5,326 nt of DNA from Pseudomonas sp. (lineage in GTDB: Bacteria > Pseudomonadota > Gammaproteobacteria > Pseudomonadales > Pseudomonadaceae), in assembly GCA_029240955.1 (NCBI GenBank), contig JARDZH010000200.1, forward strand, positions 1 to 5,326, given 5' to 3'. The notes beneath the pieces are model-generated. The model saw only the letters and a list, made by a program, of their open reading frames with translations, did not search any database and was not told the origin of the DNA. Position numbers and translations under genes: made by a program. Shown one piece after another: positions 1-5,326 of this stretch; the first letter of the stretch is position 1; every line of letters begins with the position of its first letter.

Positions 1-123
1 GACGGCCAGACGCTCCAGGGGTTTCTGGGCTGTATCCATGCCTGTGGCGAATTACTGGCTGACCACGTACCGGTGACGCACAGCCGCGGCGAGTTTCCAA
101 ACCGCCTGGTGATATTGGGCTAG
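1..123 (+). CDS. 3' end of an unrecognised protein gene (partial)
   Basis: The only frame open across this stretch gives 40 residues, beginning DGQTLQGFLG and ending PNRLVILG, then a TAG stop at 121-123. The other two forward frames hit stops earlier. Third codon positions are mostly G or C, as in the neighbouring genes, which supports real coding. I do not recognise the family from this tail: there is no catalytic motif, only two cysteines (GCIHACGE) and a short hydrophobic end. The gene begins outside the window. It is co-directional with the methyltransferase gene that starts 139 bp later; that gap is wide enough for a separate promoter, so joint transcription is uncertain. Confidence 0.55.
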   Translation, partial: DGQTLQGFLGCIHACGELLADHVPVTHSRGEFPNRLVILG

Positions 124-207
124 CCGTTCTCGGTGGAGGGTCGGCCGAAGCGATGCAGTGAGCAGCGATGTAGTAAATAGTTATGTCTGCCTACCGCGCT
201 ACAGGCT

Positions 208-213
208 TAAAAT
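208..213 (+). promoter_or_regulatory. Possible sigma70 -10 box (TAAAAT) upstream of the methyltransferase
   Basis: TAAAAT matches the TATAAT consensus at five of six positions. It lies about 50 bp before the methyltransferase start and is followed by a G+C-rich stretch (GCCGCC), a usual place for a start point in pseudomonads. No good -35 box is found 16-18 bp upstream (that area reads GTCTGC), so this rests on the -10 element alone and is weak. Confidence 0.25.
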
Positions 214-250
214 GCCGCCTTGATTTTTTCGCGTCCTCGTCGGGGCGCCC

Positions 251-254
251 GAGG
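251..254 (+). promoter_or_regulatory. Shine-Dalgarno site supporting the ATG at 263
   Basis: GAGG sits 8 nt before the ATG at 263-265, a normal spacing. This supports that start rather than a later in-frame methionine. The spacer contains the palindrome CGATATCG (255-262), which is probably incidental. Confidence 0.6.
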
Positions 255-262
255 CGATATCG

Positions 263-1483
263 ATGTCCGAGACCACCCCATCCCTGTCTGCAGCAGCTGC
301 CGACCACCGCGCCGAGTTTCTCGGCTTGCTGGACACCAGCCTGTCCCAGGATTCTCTGGTCAAACTGGTGCTGGCCAAGCACGTGGGCAGTGAGGCGGAG
401 TTGCAGCGCGTCATCATCAAGCCGCTGGTGGTCAAGGCACAGCCGAGCCTGTCGTTCGTCTATCGCTACAAGACCCGCGACATCACCAAGAACCTGCCAT
501 TGGCCGAAGCGCTGACGCGGATCGCGGAAATGGTGCCGGACGCCTTCAAGAACGCGCATTTGCTCACCCTGACCGATGAAGTGCAGCTGGAATTCAGCAA
601 GAAGAACAAGACAACACTGTTTCGCAACAAGGCTCAGCGCGTGCGCGATGTTCCTGCTGCGGGACATGATCGCGAGAAGAAACGCTATCTGGAACTGACG
701 CGTCCCTTCCTGACCGATCTAGGGGTGACCAACCAGCAGCACGAGCTGATCCCGGCCATGTCGCGCAAGTGGAAACAGATCAACAAGTTCATCGAAGTGT
801 TTTCCCACGCTCTGACCTCGTCGCCGCTCAAACTGGATCAGCCGATCCGCGTCGCGGATTTCGGCTCGGGCAAGGGCTACCTGACGTTCGCCATCCACGA
901 TTACCTGCGCAACACCTTGCAGGCCGAAGGACAGGTGACCGGCGTCGAGCTGCGCGAGGACATGGTCACGCTCTGCAACAACGCCGCAGCGCGTCTGGAA
1001 CACCCGGGTCTGACCTTCCAGCACGGGGACGTACGCACGGTCGCGCCTGTCGAACTGGACGTGATGATCGCACTGCACGCCTGCGACATCGCCACCGACT
1101 ACGCCATCCACATGGGTATTCGTTCCGGCGCCGCGATCATCATGTGCTCGCCGTGCTGCCACAAACAGGTTCGCCAGCAAATCCAGAGCCCCGGGCTGCT
1201 GCGACCGATGCTGCAATACGGTCTGCACATGGGGCAGCAGGCGGAAATGGTCACCGACAGCCTGCGCGCCTTGTTGCTGGAAGCCTGCGGTTACGAGACC
1301 AAGGTGTTCGAGTTCATCTCGCTGGAACACACCAACAAGAACAAGATGATTCTGGCGGTCAAGCGTGCCGAGCCGGCTGATCCCGCGCAGCTGTTGGCGC
1401 GCATTCAGGAATTGAAGGCGTTCTACGGCATCAGCGAACAGTGTCTGGAAAGCCTGCTACAGGCAGACGGATTGATTGCCTGA
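263..1483 (+). CDS. Class I SAM-dependent methyltransferase, Methyltransf_32-like
   Basis: A 406-residue protein, probably cytoplasmic, with no signal peptide or membrane segment. Residues 1 to about 190 form an N-terminal region rich in Lys/Arg (for example SKKNKTTLFRNKAQRVR, about 112-128), which could contact nucleic acid. The Rossmann-type catalytic domain follows: VADFGSGKGYLTF (197-209) is the SAM-binding motif I, E229 in VTGVEL is the acidic residue that usually holds the ribose hydroxyls, and QHGDV (253-257) fits the adenine-contacting loop. After LHACD (271-275) comes CSPCCHK (295-301). The LHAC and CC pair resembles the Methyltransf_32 group (METTL25, GSTCD and related eukaryotic proteins); these are recognised by eye. 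The substrate is unknown; an RNA or a protein is plausible. A GAGG site 8 nt upstream supports the start. It ends 34 bp from the stop of the convergent hybrid kinase gene. It looks like ordinary chromosomal backbone and I see no functional link to the signalling operon. Family assignment is fairly sure, substrate is not. Confidence 0.88.
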   Translation: MSETTPSLSAAAADHRAEFLGLLDTSLSQDSLVKLVLAKHVGSEAELQRVIIKPLVVKAQPSLSFVYRYKTRDITKNLPLAEALTRIAEMVPDAFKNAHLLTLTDEVQLEFSKKNKTTLFRNKAQRVRDVPAAGHDREKKRYLELTRPFLTDLGVTNQQHELIPAMSRKWKQINKFIEVFSHALTSSPLKLDQPIRVADFGSGKGYLTFAIHDYLRNTLQAEGQVTGVELREDMVTLCNNAAARLEHPGLTFQHGDVRTVAPVELDVMIALHACDIATDYAIHMGIRSGAAIIMCSPCCHKQVRQQIQSPGLLRPMLQYGLHMGQQAEMVTDSLRALLLEACGYETKVFEFISLEHTNKNKMILAVKRAEPADPAQLLARIQELKAFYGISEQCLESLLQADGLIA

Positions 1484-1487
1484 ACGC

Positions 1488-1507
1488 CCGAGCCGCACAG
1501 GGCTCGG
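1488..1507. terminator. Hairpin between convergent genes, possible bidirectional terminator
   Basis: CCGAGCC (1488-1494) pairs perfectly with GGCTCGG (1501-1507), giving a 7-bp G+C-rich stem with a 6-nt loop (GCACAG). It starts 4 nt after the methyltransferase stop and lies 10 nt after the hybrid kinase stop on the other strand, so it is placed to end both transcripts. Neither side has a proper run of T (+ strand continues TCGGGACGATTC, - strand GGGCGTTCAGG). Termination may therefore be inefficient, or the hairpin may only protect the 3' ends. Confidence 0.5.
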
Positions 1508-1517
1508 TCGGGACGAT

Positions 1518-3473
1518 TCAATTAACGTGGGTGTGAGGCTCCAGCATCTTGCGGGCCTTTTCCAGCAGCTCGGCAAGCTTGAACGGCTTGATGATCATGT
1601 CCATGTCTTCGCCGAGAAAGTTGCGGCGATTGACGGCGTTCTCCGTGTAACCGGTCATGAACAGCACCGGCAGATCGGGTCGCCAGCGGCGCGCGTGATC
1701 AGCGACTTCCCGGCCGCTCATGACAGGCAGGCCTACGTCAGAGAGCAGCAGATCCACGGTAGGGTCGTTTTCCAGAATGTCGAGTGCAGTCTCCACATCC
1801 GGCGCGACGCTGCAGCGGTAGCCGTTTTCGATCAGCAGTTCATTCACGAACATCCTGACCGAAGCCGTGTCCTCGACGATGAGGATGTGCTCGCCGGAAC
1901 CCGGCATCAGAACAGCGGGAGGCTCGACCACCTCCGGCGCGACATCGATGCGAGCCGGGATCATCAACGTCACTTCCGTACCGTGGCCGACCAGACTGCG
2001 AATCTGGATGTCGCCACCCGACTGGCGTACGAACCCGTAAATGGACGACAGGCCCAGGCCGGTGCCTTCACCCAGAGGTTTGGTGGTGAAGAACGGATCG
2101 AACACCTTGTCGATGACGCTGTGCTCGATACCGACGCCGTCATCCTTGACCGAGATGACTACGTACGGGCCGTCAGCCAGCTTGGGGTCGCCTTTGGAGT
2201 AGGCGGCGAACGTCGCCACGCGGATGGTGCCGCCTTCAGGCAGCGCATCGCGGGCGTTGATCACCAGATTCAGCACCGCGCTTTCCAGTTGGCTGGCATC
2301 GACCATGGCCACCGCAGCAGTGGAGGTCAGGTCCATCTCCAGCGCGATACGCTTGCCGATGGTGCGGCGCAGCAGATCGTCCAGCGAAGCGATGTGACGG
2401 TTGATGTCGATCGGTCTGGCATCCAGCGGTTGCTGACGCGCGAACGCCAGCAGCCGTTGGGTCAGCGCCGCGGCGCTCATGGCTGAAGCCAGTGCGCCCT
2501 CGGTGTAACGCAGGACCTTGTCGGGCTTGTTGTCGAGCGTGCGCTTTTTGATCAGTTCAAGACCGGTGATGATTCCGGTGAGCATGTTGTTGAAGTCGTG
2601 GGCAATCCCGCCAGTCAGCTTGCCGATGGCGTCCATTTTCTGCGCCTGCAGCAGACGCTCTTCGGTCTTGGCGCGCTCGGCGACTTCGATCGCCAGTTTG
2701 GAGTTCACGTTGTTGAGCTGATGGATGTGCGAGCGTTCGCGCTGCCGGTGTTCAGTAACGTCTTCGACGAAAACCAGACTCATCAGCGGCGTGCGGTAAG
2801 GCGAAATCTGCCACTCGGTGTAGCGCACCTCGCCGCGGATCGACATGCTGACGCTGCCTTTCCAGCGTTCGCCAGCGCGCAGCGCAGCGGCCAGCTCTTC
2901 GACAACCTGCTGCTGATCACTGGCCAGCGAGCCGAGCAGGGTGGTGTGCGGATTGGTATGGTCGATGAGTTGCGCAAAGGCGTGGTTGCATTCGTGAACC
3001 TTGAAGTCCACGTCCACCACTGCGATAGGCGCCGAGACGTTGGCAAAGATTTCCCCGAACCGTGCCTCGCTCTCGCGAAGGGCGTACTCGGTATCGCGAA
3101 CCCGCAACAGCGTTCTGATGGTGGCGAGCAGTACGTCGGGATCGACCGGATGAACCAGATAAGCGTCAGCGCCCGCTTCAAGACCGGTGACGATGTCGGC
3201 GCTCTGCATGGACGCGGCCGACACATGCACCACCGGCAGCAGCGCGGTGCGAGGCTCGGAGCGCAGCAGCCGAACGATGTCGAAGCCGCTCATGTCCGGC
3301 AGGTTGACGTCCAGAATCAGTGCATCGGGCACCTGAGCGGCGATCATTTCCAGGCCGTCGGTGCCGTTGCCTGCTTCGCTGACGATGAAACCGTGACGCT
3401 CCATGCGACGCCTCAGGGCGTAGCGGGTGGCGTCATTGTCGTCAACGATCAGCAGGCGGATTTCACGTGTCAT
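1518..3473 (-). CDS. Hybrid sensor histidine kinase/response regulator, REC-PAS-HisKA-HATPase-REC
   Basis: A 651-residue soluble hybrid kinase without membrane segments. Domains in order: receiver REC1 (about 4-123; acidic D11/D12, phospho-acceptor D55 in LILDVNLPD, S85); a PAS-like domain (about 130-243) that may bind a small ligand or mediate contacts; a short helical linker (about 245-280); HisKA with H292 in GGIAHDFNNML; a GHKL ATPase domain with N box N402/N406 in LNLVINARDA, G1 DDGVG (444-448), F box FDPFFTTK (458-465) and G2 GTGLGL (470-475); and C-terminal REC2 (about 528-646; E534/D535, D579 in LLSDVGLP, T607, K629). All residues needed for kinase activity and REC2 phosphorylation are present. 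REC1 departs from the family: the lysine expected before the conserved proline is histidine (H108 in YLVHP). The ATG lies inside the end of the upstream kinase gene (11-nt overlap), preceded by GGGGAG with 7-nt spacing. Inferred role: REC1 receives signal from the upstream kinase, and REC2 is the visible end of the chain. There is no DNA-binding or cyclic-di-GMP output domain. Confidence 0.93.
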   Translation of the reverse strand: MTREIRLLIVDDNDATRYALRRRMERHGFIVSEAGNGTDGLEMIAAQVPDALILDVNLPDMSGFDIVRLLRSEPRTALLPVVHVSAASMQSADIVTGLEAGADAYLVHPVDPDVLLATIRTLLRVRDTEYALRESEARFGEIFANVSAPIAVVDVDFKVHECNHAFAQLIDHTNPHTTLLGSLASDQQQVVEELAAALRAGERWKGSVSMSIRGEVRYTEWQISPYRTPLMSLVFVEDVTEHRQRERSHIHQLNNVNSKLAIEVAERAKTEERLLQAQKMDAIGKLTGGIAHDFNNMLTGIITGLELIKKRTLDNKPDKVLRYTEGALASAMSAAALTQRLLAFARQQPLDARPIDINRHIASLDDLLRRTIGKRIALEMDLTSTAAVAMVDASQLESAVLNLVINARDALPEGGTIRVATFAAYSKGDPKLADGPYVVISVKDDGVGIEHSVIDKVFDPFFTTKPLGEGTGLGLSSIYGFVRQSGGDIQIRSLVGHGTEVTLMIPARIDVAPEVVEPPAVLMPGSGEHILIVEDTASVRMFVNELLIENGYRCSVAPDVETALDILENDPTVDLLLSDVGLPVMSGREVADHARRWRPDLPVLFMTGYTENAVNRRNFLGEDMDMIIKPFKLAELLEKARKMLEPHTHVN

Positions 3474-4338
3474 CGCGGGGCTCCCCGGCGATGGCCAGTG
3501 GAATAATCACATAGAAGGTAGAGCCGACACCCGGAGTGCTTTCGACCCCGACGCGTCCGCCGAGCAGTTCGGCAAAACGTTTACACAACGACAGCCCCAG
3601 GCCGGTGCCACGCAGGCGCTTCTGCAGCGGCGAGTCGATCTGGGAAAAGTCCTCGAACAACTCGCCATGCATCGCCTCGGGAATGCCCACGCCTGTGTCG
3701 GTGACGGCGAAGCGTATTTCTTCAGGGTTTTCCAGGGTCGCCGACACGCGCACTTCACCGCGCAGGGTGAACTTGAGCGCGTTGGAGATGAAGTTACGCA
3801 GAATCTGCGCAACTTTCTTGTCGTCGGTGAACAGCCGCGGGAGCCCGGTCGGGGCTTCGAAAATCAGGTCCACTGAGGACATGTTGACGATCGGCCGGAA
3901 CATGCCGCGCAAGGCCGCGAACAGGTCGAACATGTCGAACCAGGCGGGAGAAATGGAGATCCGGCCGGCTTCGATCTTGGCCAGGTCCAGCAGGTCGTCG
4001 ACCATATCGGACAGCTCGCGAGCCGCGCCGCTGACGAACGCCACCTGTCGGTGCTGCTCGGGGCTCAAAGGTCCGTCGATTTCGTCCTTGAGCAAGCTGG
4101 CGATACTCAGGATCGACCCCAGTGGAGTCCTGAACTCGTGGCTCATGTAAGACAGGAAGCGGCTCTTTAAGTCGGAAGCCTGGCGAAGTTCGCTTGCCTG
4201 ATTGTCCAGTTCCGAGTACAGCGCAAGCACGCCCTGGTTGGTCTCGTCGAGCTCGGCCCGCAGAGCTTCGGTCTCCTGGCGCAGGCGCTCGACTTCAGCC
4301 GCCAGATCTTGTGCAGAGGTTAGGGATGAATCAAGCAT
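3463..4338 (-). CDS. Soluble sensor histidine kinase with N-terminal coiled coil
   Basis: A 291-residue transmitter kinase. Residues about 8-58 are a charged heptad-like coiled coil (AEVERLRQETEALRAEL and onward) without any recognisable sensory domain or membrane segment. HisKA follows with the phospho-accepting H67 in SHEFRTP (66-72), then a GHKL ATPase domain with N box N182/N186 in RNFISNALKF, G1 DTGVG (214-218), a region equivalent to the F box (LFEDFSQID, about 227-235) and G2 GTGLGL (244-249). It should autophosphorylate and donate to a receiver; the nearest candidate is REC1 or REC2 of the next gene. The frame stays open upstream to 4482, but the start at 4338 is preferred. It has GGAGG at 6-nt spacing, gives a normal kinase N-terminus, and overlaps the phosphatase stop by only 8 nt (ATGCTTGA). 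The longer version would add 48 residues of antisense-like composition over the phosphatase gene. Lack of its own sensor suggests that input comes by protein contact, plausibly from the co-encoded RsbT/RsbX-like switch (inference). Confidence 0.92.
   Translation of the reverse strand: MLDSSLTSAQDLAAEVERLRQETEALRAELDETNQGVLALYSELDNQASELRQASDLKSRFLSYMSHEFRTPLGSILSIASLLKDEIDGPLSPEQHRQVAFVSGAARELSDMVDDLLDLAKIEAGRISISPAWFDMFDLFAALRGMFRPIVNMSSVDLIFEAPTGLPRLFTDDKKVAQILRNFISNALKFTLRGEVRVSATLENPEEIRFAVTDTGVGIPEAMHGELFEDFSQIDSPLQKRLRGTGLGLSLCKRFAELLGGRVGVESTPGVGSTFYVIIPLAIAGEPRDDT
3481..3486 (-). promoter_or_regulatory. Shine-Dalgarno site of the hybrid kinase, inside the upstream gene
   Basis: On the - strand this reads GGGGAG, 7 nt before the ATG at 3473-3471. 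It lies within the last codons of the preceding histidine kinase (residues AGEPRDDT), so ribosomes finishing that gene are positioned to restart, consistent with translational coupling. Confidence 0.6.
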
Positions 4339-5326
4339 CGATAGCCTCCAGAGTAATGACCAGAACGGTAACGTCGTCTCGGCCGCGACAATAATCACGG
4401 TGCAACAGCGCTGCGATGACGGCCGGGTGGCGGTACACCAGCCCTGGATAATCACGCAGATTCCAGCGCGACTGCAGGCCATCGCTGTACATCACCAACA
4501 GACTGCCAGTGGCGTTCGGGTGTTCGAAAGCTTGTGCCTTGCGATACTGCAGCCCGACGATGCCCGGATGCGAAGCCAACCCGTGGCTTCGTTCCTCGCC
4601 GATCACGGTCGCACCGATATTGCCGATGCCGACGAACCGCAACGTGTCACGGTGTGAATCGAATTGTGCAATCGCGACGGCACCGCCTCGCGTTCCCTTC
4701 ATGGTGTGATGCATTTCATCCAGGACTGCAGCGCCGGGGTCGAACGGAGCACGCAGGAACGCCGATTCGCCCGCACGGGCCGCCAGCTCGGCTTCGCTGC
4801 CGTGGCCCAGTCCATCGACCACCAGCGCACTCAAGTGCCCGCTGCGTATCACTAATGACCAGACATCGCCGCACGCGGGATCGTTCAACAGGGAATGCTG
4901 GCTGGCGCCGAACCGGATATCACGGGCTTTCGATCCGCGTGGATAAAAGCGTGACAGGATCACAGTGCCTCGGCCGTCGGCATGCATATCAAAGACATCG
5001 GCCTGCCGTGAGACAGCCCCCAGGCCTATGCCTTGAGTCCCGCGCGTAGAGAATCCGTCCTGCATGCAGCGCTCGATGTCAAAGCCCGGACCGCGGTCGA
5101 CTGCAATGACTTCAATGCCGCTCACCTGACCGCTGGGGACGACGCGCAGATGAAGCTCGCCATGCCCTGCATGCTTGAGCTGATTGCTGGCGAGCTCCGT
5201 GACAGCCAAGGCGACTCGACCGGCGTCGACCGGATCGAAACCCTGCGCTTCTGCCAATTGCTGAGCGGTGCGCCGGGCATGACCGACCTGACTGCTGTCG
5301 ATAATGGGCAGTACGTGAGTCAGGGT
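4331..5326 (-). CDS. RsbT-like kinase domain fused to RsbX/SpoIIE-like PP2C phosphatase (5' partial)
   Basis: The reading frame runs to the right edge without a stop, so the start lies outside; 331 residues are visible (numbered from the edge). The first TTG start codon at 5257 would remove the first strand and helix of the kinase fold, and the 23 codons before it (THVLPIIDSSQVGHARR region) fit an RsbT-type N-terminus. Residues about 5-128 form a GHKL domain: E44/N48 in VTELASNQLKHA, G1 DRGPG (77-81), then DGFSTRGTQGIGLGAV with G2 GIGLG (99-103). The pattern is closer to RsbT than to RsbW. Residues about 140-331 form a SpoIIE-type PP2C domain with its metal ligands: GD (153-154), DGLGHG (171-176), SDGL (281-284) and RDDVT (316-320). 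In Bacillus, RsbT phosphorylates STAS proteins of the stressosome and RsbX dephosphorylates them; here both activities would be on one chain. The gene overlaps the next kinase by 8 nt. Fold and motifs are seen; STAS substrates are inferred. Confidence 0.9.
   Translation of the reverse strand, partial: TLTHVLPIIDSSQVGHARRTAQQLAEAQGFDPVDAGRVALAVTELASNQLKHAGHGELHLRVVPSGQVSGIEVIAVDRGPGFDIERCMQDGFSTRGTQGIGLGAVSRQADVFDMHADGRGTVILSRFYPRGSKARDIRFGASQHSLLNDPACGDVWSLVIRSGHLSALVVDGLGHGSEAELAARAGESAFLRAPFDPGAAVLDEMHHTMKGTRGGAVAIAQFDSHRDTLRFVGIGNIGATVIGEERSHGLASHPGIVGLQYRKAQAFEHPNATGSLLVMYSDGLQSRWNLRDYPGLVYRHPAVIAALLHRDYCRGRDDVTVLVITLEAIDA
4345..4349 (-). promoter_or_regulatory. Shine-Dalgarno site that fixes the histidine kinase start at 4338
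   Basis: On the - strand this reads GGAGG, with a 6-nt spacer (CTATCG) to the ATG at 4338-4336. It falls in the codons for the final residues (LEAIDA) of the phosphatase, so the start and the preceding stop share the sequence ATGCTTGA. This decides the start against the longer upstream frame and suggests translational coupling. Confidence 0.7.

Larger units (their letters stand above)
124..262 (+). other. Intergenic region with leader of the methyltransferase gene
   Basis: This 139-bp gap has several stop codons in its A+T-richer centre (about 168-184) and no convincing small gene. It contains a weak -10-like box (208-213), a run of six T (224-229) not preceded by a stable hairpin, and the Shine-Dalgarno sequence of the next gene (251-254). 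An open frame starting at 183 continues into the methyltransferase gene in the wrong frame and is treated as a shadow. I see no strong terminator for the upstream gene; the best pairing, GCCG 123-126 with CGGC 142-145, has only 4 bp and a long loop. Confidence 0.5.

Noticed and set aside
214..230. GCCGCC followed by a six-T run as an intrinsic terminator of the upstream gene.
   Set aside because: No stable inverted repeat lies directly before the T run, and it sits about 90 bp past the stop.
183..515. A 110-codon + strand frame starting in the intergenic gap.
   Set aside because: It overlaps the methyltransferase start in another frame, has shadow-like composition (many Arg, Ser, Pro, Cys), and no recognisable motif.
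719..1330. A 203-codon - strand frame and a 203-codon + strand frame (769-1380) within the methyltransferase gene.
   Set aside because: Both lie inside a gene with clear methyltransferase motifs in another frame; neither has a domain or a good ribosome binding site.
1476..3506. Long + strand open frames (1476-2486 and 2598-3506, 336 and 302 codons) opposite the hybrid kinase gene.
   Set aside because: They are antisense to a gene with clear REC, PAS, HisKA and HATPase motifs, and their translations are rich in His, Arg, Gln and Asp with no recognisable domain. This is typical of antisense frames in G+C-rich genes.
4339..4482. Upstream extension of the histidine kinase to 4482 (48 more residues).
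   Set aside because: It would overlap the phosphatase domain by about 150 nt, has shadow-like composition, and ignores the good GGAGG site before the ATG at 4338.
5255..5257. TTG at 5257 as the start of the RsbT/RsbX-like fusion.
   Set aside because: The frame continues for 23 codons to the window edge with sequence that fits the start of an RsbT-type fold; starting at the TTG would remove the first strand and helix.
1..5326. Mobile element, CRISPR, tRNA or attachment-site content.
   Set aside because: No direct-repeat arrays, transposase motifs, tRNA-like cloverleaf or integrase were seen on either strand.

Overview
The window (about 60% G+C by eye, strong G/C preference at third codon positions, Shine-Dalgarno-led starts) looks like chromosomal DNA of a gammaproteobacterium. 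Protein style and gene types point to Pseudomonas, probably the fluorescens/syringae side of the genus. This assignment is inference; there is no marker gene.

Left part, + strand: positions 1-123 hold the last 40 codons of a gene that enters from outside and that I do not recognise. A 139-bp intergenic gap follows. Then comes a complete 406-residue class I SAM-dependent methyltransferase (263-1483) of the Methyltransf_32-like type, with the glycine-rich SAM loop and an SPCCHK motif. It converges on the next gene with only 34 bp between the stop codons, and that gap contains a 7-bp G+C-rich hairpin.

Right part, - strand, transcribed from the right edge leftward: three tightly packed genes form one operon, with overlaps of 8 and 11 nt. 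First is a fusion of an RsbT-like GHKL kinase domain and an RsbX/SpoIIE-like PP2C phosphatase domain (4331 to beyond 5326, 5' end cut by the window). Second is a soluble 291-residue histidine kinase with a coiled-coil N-terminus and no recognisable sensory domain (3463-4338). Third is a 651-residue hybrid kinase, REC-PAS-HisKA-HATPase-REC (1518-3473).

Together the three genes look like the downstream half of a Gram-negative stressosome-type module. In the established Bacillus model, RsbT phosphorylates the STAS proteins RsbR/RsbS and RsbX removes the phosphates; the output goes to sigma B through RsbU. Here no RsbU-RsbV-RsbW-sigma B branch is visible, and the partner-switching enzyme is instead translationally coupled to two histidine kinases. 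I infer that the switch feeds a phosphorelay ending on the receiver domains of the hybrid kinase. The STAS partners (rsbR, rsbS) and a stand-alone rsbT would be expected just beyond the right edge, but they are not visible. No tRNA, rRNA, CRISPR array, insertion sequence or attachment site is apparent.
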